Assembly (NCBI GenBank): GCA_963795825.1
Contig: CAWCIW010000001.1
Coordinates: forward strand, 1,240,001 to 1,304,000
Length of the DNA stretch: 64,000 bases
Origin: BOG-908 sp963795825
GTDB lineage: Bacteria > Pseudomonadota > Alphaproteobacteria > Acetobacterales > Acetobacteraceae
Direction: 5' to 3'
In this document: positions 56,601 to 64,000 of the stretch, one piece after another
Position numbering within the stretch: the stretch's first letter is position 1
How the letters are laid out: every line of letters starts with the position of its first letter
The notes under the pieces: model-generated
Databases searched by the model: none
What the model saw: only the letters and a program-made list of their open reading frames with translations
What the model was told of the DNA's origin: nothing
Program-made: the position numbers and the translations under genes

Positions 56601-59600
56601 GCACCAGGCCGTACGTGTCGGCCGGTGGCAGGCCGCCCGGCAGCAGGGCGGCCGGCTGTCCCGCCACCGCATCCGTGCTCACCAGGATCTCGCGCGGCTG
56701 GTACACCGCCGTGGGGATGTTGCCGTAGAATTGCAGGTTGATCGCGTCCAGCGTGAGCGACAGCGCGCCGCCTGCCGCACCCGGGCCGCCGGCGCGCGCG
56801 CTGGCCGTGCCGTCGAGCGCTATGCCGGTTATCGAATCGACCGCGATGGTGCCGCCATTGCCCACCAGCGTGACGGGACGCGGCTGGGCAACGAGCGAGC
56901 CGTCCACCAGCCCCGGCACGACGGTTACGCGCGCGGTGGCGCCATCGGCGTCCAGCACTGCGCCGGGGCGCTCGATGACCTGCGCAAAAGTAGGCGCCCC
57001 GGCCTGGTAGCTGCCCAGCGTGATCGTGCCGCCGCTGCCGGCCTGGCCGAAGCTGCGGCCGAGCGGGTCGGTCTGCACCACCGCCTGGCCGGACACGTCG
57101 ATCACGCTCTGGCCGCCGAGCCAGATCGACACCCCGGCGCGGAAATCGGATGGCGGCGGCAGGGTGGTGCTCTCCGCCTCCACGCCGTAGCTGGTATTGG
57201 CGACCAGCACGCGGCCGCCATGGGCGATGAGCGTGCCGAACACGCTGACCTGGCCGTAGCCCGCCACCGTGATCGACTGGCCGGGATCGACGCCGACCAC
57301 GGCGCCCGCCCCGATGGTAACCGGGCCGCCGTCCCCTGGCAGCGGCAGGCCGGGGCCCACGGAGGACAGCAGCGACACGCTTGCGCCGCCGCGTTCGGTC
57401 AGCGCGTCCGAGCCCTTGCTGGGCAGATAGAGCGGCGGCAGCACCACGGTGTAGGCCTGCGAGGGGTCGCGGCCGGTGGGCACGGCGAGGCCGGCGCCGA
57501 TCACGTAGATCGGCTCGGCGGCGGTGATCTGGGTGCCGGGTGCCACAGCGAGCTGGGCGAAGCCGTCGACCACGTAGCTGGCGAAGCCGGTGGCGAAGAG
57601 GGCGGGGTCGAGCGCCACGGTGTCGAACCCGGCGGGCCCCGTCCCGCCGATCCGAAACGCCGGCGCGGCCAGGCTGAGCGTGCCGCCGCCGCCGCTGCCC
57701 ACGCCCACGAAACGGGCGTCGAACACGATCGGCGCCAGTTCGGGGTTGCCGTCTGCGGGCACGAAAGGCTGGTCGGCGACCACGGTGATGTCGCCGCCGC
57801 GCCCGGTCAGCAGGCGGCCGGTGGCCAGCAGCGCGCCGCCCGACGACACGTCGATGGTCGAGCCCGCCGCCAGCGTCACGCCGTTGGAGCCGGCGATGGT
57901 GACGTTGCCGCCGTTGGCGTAGCCGAGGCTCGCCTGGTGCGACGGGTCGATCCGGTTGTTGGTCCACACGCCGCGCGCATCCAGCGTGGCGCCGGCGCCC
58001 AGCGTGATGCCGGTATGCGGCGCCACCGGCATCGAGGTGGTGGGCGTGAGCAGCTGGTCGGTCAGCGTGATGGTGCCGCTGCGCGCGGTCAGCGTGGCAT
58101 CCACCGCGACATGCGCGCCGGTGAGCGAGATGGTGCCGCCATCTGCCACGCCGAACGGCGCGTTGACGGTGATGTTGCCGCCGGTGCTGGCAAGCAGGGT
58201 GGAGAGGCCGTCGGCCACGAGCACCGGCGCATCGATCGTCGCGGTGCCGAACACCGGGGCGGCGACGGTGCCGACGGTGGACGGGCTGGGCTTGGTGATG
58301 GTGGCGGCCGGCCCCTGGGTCGCCTGGAACACGATCTGCGTCGGCGTGGTGAGCGTCTGCAGGATGCCGGAGAGGTAGTTGCCCACCGCCAGCGTGCCGG
58401 CCTGCGGCACCACGGTCTGGGCGAGCAGGAACGGGTCCGTCACCGCGTTGGGGCGCGGGCCGTTCTGGAACTGCCCGAGAGTCACGCCGGCGGCGATTAC
58501 CCCCTGGATCACGTCGGTGCCGGCGGCGATGGTGATCGAGCCGGCGTCGCGGCCGACGGTGTAGCCGGGCTCGACCACGGTGGCCGGCGTGAGCAGCGGA
58601 TTGATGTAGTAGTTGGTGGTCTGCCAGCGCGGCCGGTCGACCACGAAACCGTCGTACACGCCGGTATAGACGAGGTCGCCGGGCGCGGAGTTGACGTTGT
58701 ACACCTGGCCGTCGGCGGCCTGCAGGTAGCTCTGCGCCACCGCGCCGGCCTGGTAGGAAACCGTGCCGCCCTGCAGGTTGATCGTGGAGCCGGGCTGGGT
58801 GATCACCGCGCCGGGCACGGTGATCGATTTGGTGATATCGGCCAGGCTGAGCTGCACCTGGCTGGCCTGCAGCGTCACCTGGCCGCCGATCGCGGTGAAC
58901 TCGGCGATGGAATGCGGGATCAGGCCGAGATAGCCGCCGACCTCGATCGCACCGCCCGGCGTGTAGATGTTGCCGCTATAGGCGCCGCCGGCGATCTCCA
59001 CGAGCGTTTCGGCATCGACGTAGAGGTTGACGCCCTTCAGCGTGTTGCGGTTGCCAGGCGCGTCGCGTGTCTGGAACGGCTGCACGTTGACCAGGATGTC
59101 GTTGATGCTTGCCGGCAGTATCGCGTTCGTGGTGCCCGATACGTCGAGGTTGGCGCCGGTCTCGACCAGCACCCGGCTGCCGCCGCCGATGGCGATCTGG
59201 CCGCCCTGGGCCACCACCAGCGCGCCGGCGCCCACATCGACCGCACCGCCCGTCGAGATCTCGACGCGGCTCTCGCCCAACTGGTCGGCCAGGTAATCCG
59301 TGTTGTTGAGGGTGATGGTGCCGTTGATCTTGTTGGCACGGTCCTGGTTCAGCACTGCGCTGCCGGCGATGTTGGCGGCGCGCTGGCTGGAGAGCGCGGT
59401 CAGGCCGTCATCCTCGGGCAGTATCTCGGTCACCGAGCCTGGCGCCAGCGTGACGGTGGCGCTGTCGTCCGTACCGTCGGTGGGCGTGAGGAGATGGATC
59501 GTCCCGCGGGTATCGACCGTGGTGGTCGAGAGCAGGATGCCGGACTGAGTAAGGGCGTGGCCGACCAGCGAGATGTCGCCCTGGTCGGCCACCACGATGC

Positions 59601-60780
59601 CGGAATTGCTCACGCTGCCGGTGGGGAAATTCACGCCCACCGGCACGACGGTGACGAAGCCGCCGGCGGTGCTGGTGCCGTAATTGGTGGCGGCGACCTC
59701 GCTGCCGAGCGTGGTGGAGGTGAGATTTCCGGTGGACGTCGATCCCTGCGTGCCCTGGCGCAGGGTGAAATCGACGCCGGCGGCGAGCACGGTCTGGCCC
59801 TGCGGCGTGCTGATGATGCCGGCATTGCTGACATTGCCGCCGAGCAGCATGACATAGCCGCCGGCGTTGGTGCCGGTGGGCGCCGCGGTCTGGATCGAGG
59901 CGCCTGGCGCCACCGTGATGCTGGCCGCACTGCCCGAGTCGAAACTGGGCTGGTAGGCGCGCACCAGGCCGGTCTTGGGATCGGTGAAGGGCGTCTGCGT
60001 GCTGTAGAGATTGAAGCTGGTCACGCCCGATGCCGTGGTGGCGAACTGGCTGGCGGCGATGTCCGCGGTGGCGGCGATCAGCGAGCCGACATTGATCGTG
60101 GACCCCTGGGTGAACGCGATGCCGTTGCGGTTCAGCACATAGACCTTGCCCTGGGCGTTGATCGCGCCCTCGATCAGGCTGCCATTGGCCTGCGGATCGA
60201 GCACCTTGTTGATCACGATCCACGCGCTGGCGAGCTTGCCGCCGGCGCTCTGGTCGAAATTCAACGTGGTGTGGCGGCCGACATTGAACGTCTGCCAGGT
60301 GAGCTGGGCGAGGGGCTGACTCTGCGTGACGGTGACGGTGACGCCGCCGGGCGCCGTGCTGCTGGTGGGCAGGCTCGCACCCTGCCAGTTGGCGCTGCCG
60401 GCCGCCGCACCCGGGGCGGCCTGCAGGCCGCGTCCCGCGCCGTAGCCATCGACCACCAGGCCGCCCGCGCCCGATGCCGTGCCGGCGGCGGTGTTGGCCA
60501 GCGCGTCCGCCAGGCTGCGGAACCGGGTGGCGGCGCGCGCGAGGTTCTGCGCGCCGAGGGCGGCCTGCTGGCTGGCGGTGACCGCGTTGGAAGGCGCCAC
60601 CGCCGCCTGAGCGGCCCGGTTCGACAGTGCCAGCGCCTGGCCGAGGGACTTGAACGGCGCGGCCTGGGCGGCGCCGGCCACCATCAGCGCGGTGGCGCTG
60701 ACCCCGTGCAGCAGGGCGGCGCGGCGGCGGGGGGCGGCGGTTCCGGGCAGGGCGGCGCGCGCGATCGGGGTGCTGGTCAA
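47683..60780 (-). CDS. Giant filamentous-haemagglutinin-type TPS adhesin (several frame breaks)
   Basis: The ATG at 60780 (MTSTPIARAALPGTAAPRRR) begins a ~4,360-residue protein. After a long signal region (HGVSATALMVAGAAQA), residues ~140-420 form the TPS haemagglutination-activity domain: AQLTWQTFNVGRHTTLNFDQ, GKVYVLNRNGIAFTQGSTIN, VGSLIAATADIAASQF. The remainder is repetitive, Gly/Ala/Thr-rich and strand-forming (ITVAPGASI, VTIAGSANL types), as expected for a right-handed beta-helix. A Ser/Gly/Thr linker lies near 56.2 kb and a tandem repeat near 54.9 kb. It ends VIEVEVLSVSGESDEERRRK. Frame changes occur at about 55600, 54860/54780, 52870 and 52090. It would be secreted by a TpsB porin, none of which is in the window. 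Confidence 0.88.
54865..54924. repeat. Four tandem 15-bp units inside the adhesin gene
   Basis: Four successive 15-mers, GTGCTTGAAGTGCCG, GTGCTCGAAGTGCCC, GTGCTCGACGTGCCC and GTGCTGGACGTCACC, encode STGTS units on the minus strand. A related GAGGTGCCGGAG-type series continues at 54797-54848, after the interruption TTTAGTTTATTGCGGCC, forming a Ser/Thr/Gly linker prone to slippage. Confidence 0.8.
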
Positions 60781-61172
60781 GTGTGTCCGCTCACGTGTCT
60801 GTGGGTGCTCGGGCGGCTCTTACCAGAGAGTGAAGCGGCTCAGGGCGGGTCGCGCCCGGTTGGAGCACGTTGTCATTGAACCTTCACCAAACCCGGACCG
60901 CCCGGGCTCCGGTTCGCATACCGCGGCGGCCGGTTTTGCATTGCGATATGCCGCGCAAGTGTTCTGCTGATGCAGATTCCGCACGGCAGCACACGGCTGT
61001 AATCCTATAATCTTCAGGCCAGCGCTTCGACAATATCGCCGACTCAACTGAGAGTTGATTCTTTCATCAACATGGAATTTTCGCTATGCTTGATTCAAAT
61101 TGCGTAATACATGTTGCCGACACGACTTGCCCAGACCGAAACCTCTTCGTTGGAACAAGGGACATATACGAA
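60781..61172. promoter_or_regulatory. Divergent intergenic region between the adhesin and haloperoxidase genes
   Basis: About 390 bases with no gene and, unusually, no palindromic element. The half toward the haloperoxidase gene is A/T-richer, including TATAAT at 61006-61011 on the plus strand and TTGATTC stretches around 61050-61095. Promoters for both genes are expected here, but no pair of boxes is convincing. Confidence 0.4.
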
Positions 61173-62705
61173 ATGCCGATGAGATCATTACGCGCGCTCG
61201 CGCTGTCGGGCGGTGCGATGCTTGCCGCATACGCCCTGCCGGGGCATGCCGCGCCGCCGGCGCTGAGCCCCGCCACATCCGCCGAAATCCAGAAACTGCT
61301 GGCGGTGCCGAATACAAAAACGCCGACACCCTACGCGCTGCGCAAGCTGCCGCGCAACGCGACCAGCGCGTTCGACCGGCTGTTCGTGTGGAGCGAGATC
61401 GCGCTGGACACCACGGCGATCGACCATACGCCCGTGCCGCCCGGCGAGACCTACGTGTTCGGCCAGCAATTCGGCCCCGCGCGCACCAGCCGTGCGATGG
61501 CGATCGTGCATATCGCTATGTTCGAGGCGGTGAATGCGCTGACGAACCAATATCAGAGCTATGCCGGCGTGGCGCCGCAGAACGGTGACGTGTCGCTCGA
61601 CTATGCGATTTCGCAGGCCGCGCATGACGCGCTGGTATATGTCTATCCCTCGCAGCAGCCGCGCCTGGATGCGCTGCTGGCGCTCGACGTGGCGTTGATG
61701 CACGGCACGCCGGCGGAACTCGCGGCGGGCCGTGCGCTCGGCCAGCAGGCCGCGTCCGCGATCGTGGCGCTGCGCACCAACGACGGATCGGAGATACCCG
61801 AACCTGTGATCGGCGGGCCGTTCAAGCCGATCGGCGGCGTTGGCCATTGGACACCCGATCCGCTCGTGCCGAACAACATATATCTCGGCGCCTACTGGCC
61901 GCTGGTGAAGCCGTTCGTGATGACGAGCGCCAGCCAGTTCCGTGCGCCGCCACCGCCCGCGCTCACGAGCCCGACCTACACCGCGGCGTTCAACGCGGTG
62001 AAAACGCTCGGTGGCGATCCGAGCCAGGGCACGCCGACCACGCGCACGAAAGCCCAGACGGTGTATGGCATCTTCTGGACGTATGACGGCGTGCCGGAGC
62101 TGTGCGCGCCGCCGCGCCTGTACAACCAGGTGATACGCGCGGTGGCCTTCCAGCACGGGCTGACGCAACTGCCGCAGGCCGCGCGTTATCTGGCGGTGCT
62201 CAACACGGCGATGGCCGATGCCGCGATATCGGCTTGGGACACCAAATGGTATTACCAGTTCTGGCGTCCGGTAACCGGCCTGCGTTCGCCCGACCAGGGC
62301 GGCAACACGCAGGTGGTGCCCGATCCCAATTGGGTTCCGCTCGGCGGCCAGGCGACGAACACCAAGGGCCCGAATTTCACCCCGCCGTTTCCGGCCTATG
62401 TGTCGGGCCATGCGACGTTCGGCGGCGCGATATTCGACATCATGCGGCATTATTTCGGCGAGAATGCCGGGTTCACGTTCGTATCGGACGAGTATAACGG
62501 GCTGAACCGCGACGATAAGGGGCGGCTGCAGCCGTTCCTGCCACAGTATTTCCCGAACATGACTTCTGCGGAGTCGCAAAATGGCGAGAGCCGGATCTGG
62601 ATCGGCGTGCACTGGCAGTTCGACGACGACATGGGGGTGCTCCAGGGCCGCAGCGTGGGCGACTGGGTCGATGCGCATGCGTTCTTGCCTAAGCAGGCTT
62701 CGTAA
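61173..62705 (+). CDS. Secreted vanadium-dependent haloperoxidase / PAP2-superfamily protein
   Basis: This 510-residue protein starts at ATG 61173 with an AAGGGA site; the signal peptide is MPMRSLRALALSGGAMLAAY...GHA. The vanadate/phosphate-binding signature of the PAP2-haloperoxidase superfamily is complete: TKWYYQFWRPVTGLRSPDQG (Lys-x6-Arg-Pro), FPAYVSGHATFGGAIF (the PSGH-like motif with Ser-Gly-His) and SRIWIGVHWQFDDDMG (Ser-Arg-x5-His). The N-terminal helical half (AIVHIAMFEAVNALTNQYQS) is typical of VHPO-like proteins. It may oxidise halides with peroxide or act as a phosphatase; the residues that separate these cannot be judged here. Confidence 0.9.
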   Translation: MPMRSLRALALSGGAMLAAYALPGHAAPPALSPATSAEIQKLLAVPNTKTPTPYALRKLPRNATSAFDRLFVWSEIALDTTAIDHTPVPPGETYVFGQQFGPARTSRAMAIVHIAMFEAVNALTNQYQSYAGVAPQNGDVSLDYAISQAAHDALVYVYPSQQPRLDALLALDVALMHGTPAELAAGRALGQQAASAIVALRTNDGSEIPEPVIGGPFKPIGGVGHWTPDPLVPNNIYLGAYWPLVKPFVMTSASQFRAPPPPALTSPTYTAAFNAVKTLGGDPSQGTPTTRTKAQTVYGIFWTYDGVPELCAPPRLYNQVIRAVAFQHGLTQLPQAARYLAVLNTAMADAAISAWDTKWYYQFWRPVTGLRSPDQGGNTQVVPDPNWVPLGGQATNTKGPNFTPPFPAYVSGHATFGGAIFDIMRHYFGENAGFTFVSDEYNGLNRDDKGRLQPFLPQYFPNMTSAESQNGESRIWIGVHWQFDDDMGVLQGRSVGDWVDAHAFLPKQAS

Positions 62706-62711
62706 GTAAGG

Positions 62712-62752
62712 GAGCACGCAGTCTTTCTTCTCGGGAGGACTGCTTGCTTATG
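62712..62752. repeat. Degenerate element arm next to E21
   Basis: GCAGTCTTTCTTCTCGGGAGGACTGC can still fold with GCAGTC/GACTGC ends but has lost the A/T-rich stem. It looks like an eroded B arm beside the complete element E21. Confidence 0.5.
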
Positions 62753-62781
62753 CCAGCCCGCCTTGGAGATAACTCATCGGC

Positions 62782-62960
62782 AGCAAGGAAGGCCTTCTTT
62801 TTCGAGAAAAAGAAGCAAAAAGCTTTTGCTATGACGCCTGCACAAGGATTTAGCTATGATTGCAGCCGTATCGACTTGCAATAAGAGCGTAGGCCTTGGT
62901 GCAGGCGTCGGAGCAAAAAGTTTTTTGGTCCTTCTCTTCAAAAAAGGACTGCTTTCTTAT
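62782..62960. repeat. Intergenic nested-palindrome element E21 (arms A/B), inverted relative to E8 and E20
   Basis: The left arm TTCTTTTTCGAGAAAAAGAA with CAAAAAGCTTTTGC and right arm GAGCAAAAAGTTTTTTGG with TCCTTCTCTTCAAAAAAGGA enclose GACGCCTGCAC...GTGCAGGCGTCGG. Reverse-complementing the whole element gives the B/A order and core of E8/E20. It sits in a convergent gap. Confidence 0.92.
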
Positions 62961-62965
62961 ATTGA

Positions 62966-63496
62966 TCAGTAAGCCGAGAATCCCGCCGGCCCGATACCGC
63001 CATACGGATACAGCCCACCATGCAGCCGCACGCTGCTGACACCGACATACGCGGTGATATCGTCGGTCGGGTGCAACGACAGCCCGACGCTGTAGGTGTC
63101 GTACGTGGTGGTCGGCGTTTTGCCGGAGAACCCGGGTATCTTGTAGCCGCCGTCCTGGCCTGTGCCGGCGGCGACCTCGAGCTCGGCTTTGCCAGGCACC
63201 AGGGGGATGCTCAGCGCGCCCTCGAACCCGTGCCCACCATGCGACGATACGCCGGCGGAGACGTAGCCGTGCGTGTTGGCGATGATGTCCTCGAAGCTGT
63301 ATTTCGCGGTGGGCGCGGCGGTGGTGAGCGCCACCGTGCCGGGCGGGCCGTTCTGCGTGCCGGCGACGTTCAGGTCGTAGAGCCCGCCCTGCGGGTTGAG
63401 GCTGGGGTAGATGTTGACGTCGGTTGGCTTGGCCGCAGGCTGCGCCTGGGCGCTGGTGGCGGCGACCAAGAGGGCGAGGCAGGCTAGGGTGCGCAT
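62966..63496 (-). CDS. Secreted hypothetical protein
   Basis: This is a 176-residue protein with a Sec signal peptide (MRTLACLALLVAATSAQAQP). The mature part is Gly/Thr/Tyr-rich and beta-prone: DVNIYPSLNPQGGLYDLNVA, YSFEDIIANTHGYVSAGVSS, HGGHGFEGALSIPLVPGKAE, DTYSVGLSLHPTDDITAYVG and a terminal FSAY. A C-terminal aromatic residue and alternating strands suggest a small outer-membrane barrel or surface protein. No named family is recognised. It is flanked by elements E21 and E22. Confidence 0.7.
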   Translation of the reverse strand: MRTLACLALLVAATSAQAQPAAKPTDVNIYPSLNPQGGLYDLNVAGTQNGPPGTVALTTAAPTAKYSFEDIIANTHGYVSAGVSSHGGHGFEGALSIPLVPGKAELEVAAGTGQDGGYKIPGFSGKTPTTTYDTYSVGLSLHPTDDITAYVGVSSVRLHGGLYPYGGIGPAGFSAY

Positions 63497-63540
63497 GGAG
63501 TGGACTCCCGATGGGCCTATTTCATCACACAAGCGGGGTT

Positions 63541-63702
63541 AAGGAAAGCAAGCACTCCTTTTGCCTTTGCGTTCCCCGCGGCACAGCCGCCCACGCCGGT
63601 TCTGCAAGAGCGGCACTGGCGGAGGCACCGCGGGCCTGCGCGCGGCGGGGAACGCAAAAGTTTTTTGCCTCTTTTTTTCAAAAAAGAAGGCCTTGCCTTG
63701 CC
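63541..63702. repeat. Element E22 (decayed left arm / A)
   Basis: The left side keeps only AAGCAAGCACTCCTTTTGCC. The core GTTCCCCGCGGCACAGCCGC...GCGGCGGGGAACGC is the class seen in E13. The right arm CAAAAGTTTTTTGC with CTCTTTTTTTCAAAAAAGAAGG is intact. It lies between the secreted-protein gene and mutM (tandem, minus). Confidence 0.85.
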
Positions 63703-64000
63703 TATCGCTGGGTCGCCTTGCAAAAGAACGTGCTGCGCCCCGACTGCACGATACGCGAAACGCCCGCGCACGCCGGCGCGCCAGGGCACCGCTCGCAAGG
63801 CTCGCCCTCGCGCGCATATACCTTCCACGCATGCTGGAAATACCCGAGCTCCCCGCTAGGCTGCACATAGTCCCGCAACGACGACCCGCCGGCCGCAATC
63901 GCGTCGGTCAGCGTCGCCACGATCTGCGGCACCAGACGACCCGCCCGCGCACCCGCCACGCTGGCGGCCAGGCGGCGCGGCGAGATCGCGGCGCGGAACA
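63702..64000 (-). CDS. mutM: Formamidopyrimidine-DNA glycosylase, C-terminal part
   Basis: The visible ~98 residues are the C-terminal domain of Fpg/MutM: ISPRRLAASVAGARAGRLVP (from the helix-two-turn-helix), AIAAGGSSLRDYVQPSGELG and the zinc finger CERCPGAPACAGVSRIVQSG followed by RSTFFCKATQ. Two finger ligands are CERC; the third and fourth fall at the C and FFC positions in spaced form. MutM removes oxidised purines such as 8-oxoguanine. The N-terminal catalytic proline domain is outside the window. Element E22 abuts the stop codon. Confidence 0.92.
   Translation of the reverse strand, partial: FRAAISPRRLAASVAGARAGRLVPQIVATLTDAIAAGGSSLRDYVQPSGELGYFQHAWKVYAREGEPCERCPGAPACAGVSRIVQSGRSTFFCKATQR

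Noticed and set aside
55393..60879. 1828-codon open frame on the plus strand opposite the adhesin
   Set aside because: It mirrors the adhesin's codon pattern in high-GC DNA, is Arg/Ala/Gly-rich without domains, and the opposite strand carries a clear TPS adhesin. The same applies to the 981-codon frame at 49258-52203.

Overview
The window is high-GC bacterial DNA with densely packed genes, alphaproteobacterial gene content (dnaX-ybaB-recR, a COG4111/NadQ-like regulator beside nadABC, a CapD-like sugar dehydratase, a very large two-partner-secretion adhesin) and a style that fits the Acetobacteraceae. That placement is inferred from content; no rRNA or tRNA gene is visible to confirm it.

Layout. 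1-5.5 kb: two divergent copper-handling clusters, copD-copC plus a predicted outer-membrane protein, a DUF2946-like protein and a small lipoprotein on the minus strand, and a second copC-copD on the plus strand. 5.6-8.1 kb: a secreted CocE/NonD-type hydrolase coupled to an ankyrin-repeat protein. 8.3-12.4 kb (minus): SRP RNA, dnaX, ybaB, recR, aldose 1-epimerase. 12.6-20.8 kb: a CPA1-type antiporter, an EcsC-SDR-small ORF operon, dnaB, a SWIB protein, a phosphotriesterase-family hydrolase and a sulfotransferase/TPR protein. 20.9-24.4 kb (minus): a DegT aminotransferase and a CapD-like 4,6-dehydratase for surface-sugar synthesis. 24.6-29 kb: thrS, a sedolisin peptidase, an Smr protein. 29-33.7 kb: NadQ-like regulator and nadA-nadB-nadC (de novo NAD synthesis). 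34-46 kb: prfC, two glycosyltransferases, rpsD, a PiT phosphate transporter, trmJ, cysS, an Nramp-related transporter. 46-64 kb: a GH18-like secreted protein, a ~13 kb TPS-type adhesin gene, a vanadium-haloperoxidase/PAP2-like enzyme, a secreted protein and the 3' end of mutM.

The most striking feature is a family of about 22 nested-palindrome elements, mostly 140-290 bp, filling nearly every larger intergenic gap. Each complete copy has two inverted arms. Each arm carries its own A/T-rich hairpin (TTCTTTTT..AAAAAGAAG or GTCCTTTTT..AAAAAGGAC, with compensatory stem changes) joined to a short AAAAAGCTTTTG-like word, and the arms surround a GC-rich core stem. Cores fall into at least five classes shared between distant copies, one of them also found inverted. 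The elements occur in convergent, tandem and divergent gaps and even inside operons. They look like bidirectional terminators or a mobile REP/MITE-like family, and are the best candidate here for an undescribed system.

Many genes, including essential ones such as dnaB, appear frame-disrupted. Nearly every break is relieved by removing one base, usually G or C, and the breaks cluster strongly in the nad locus (29.3-33.1 kb). This most likely reflects consensus sequence error, but decay of the NAD operon cannot be excluded from sequence alone. Coordinates of disrupted genes are given as the span of the intact homologous product.
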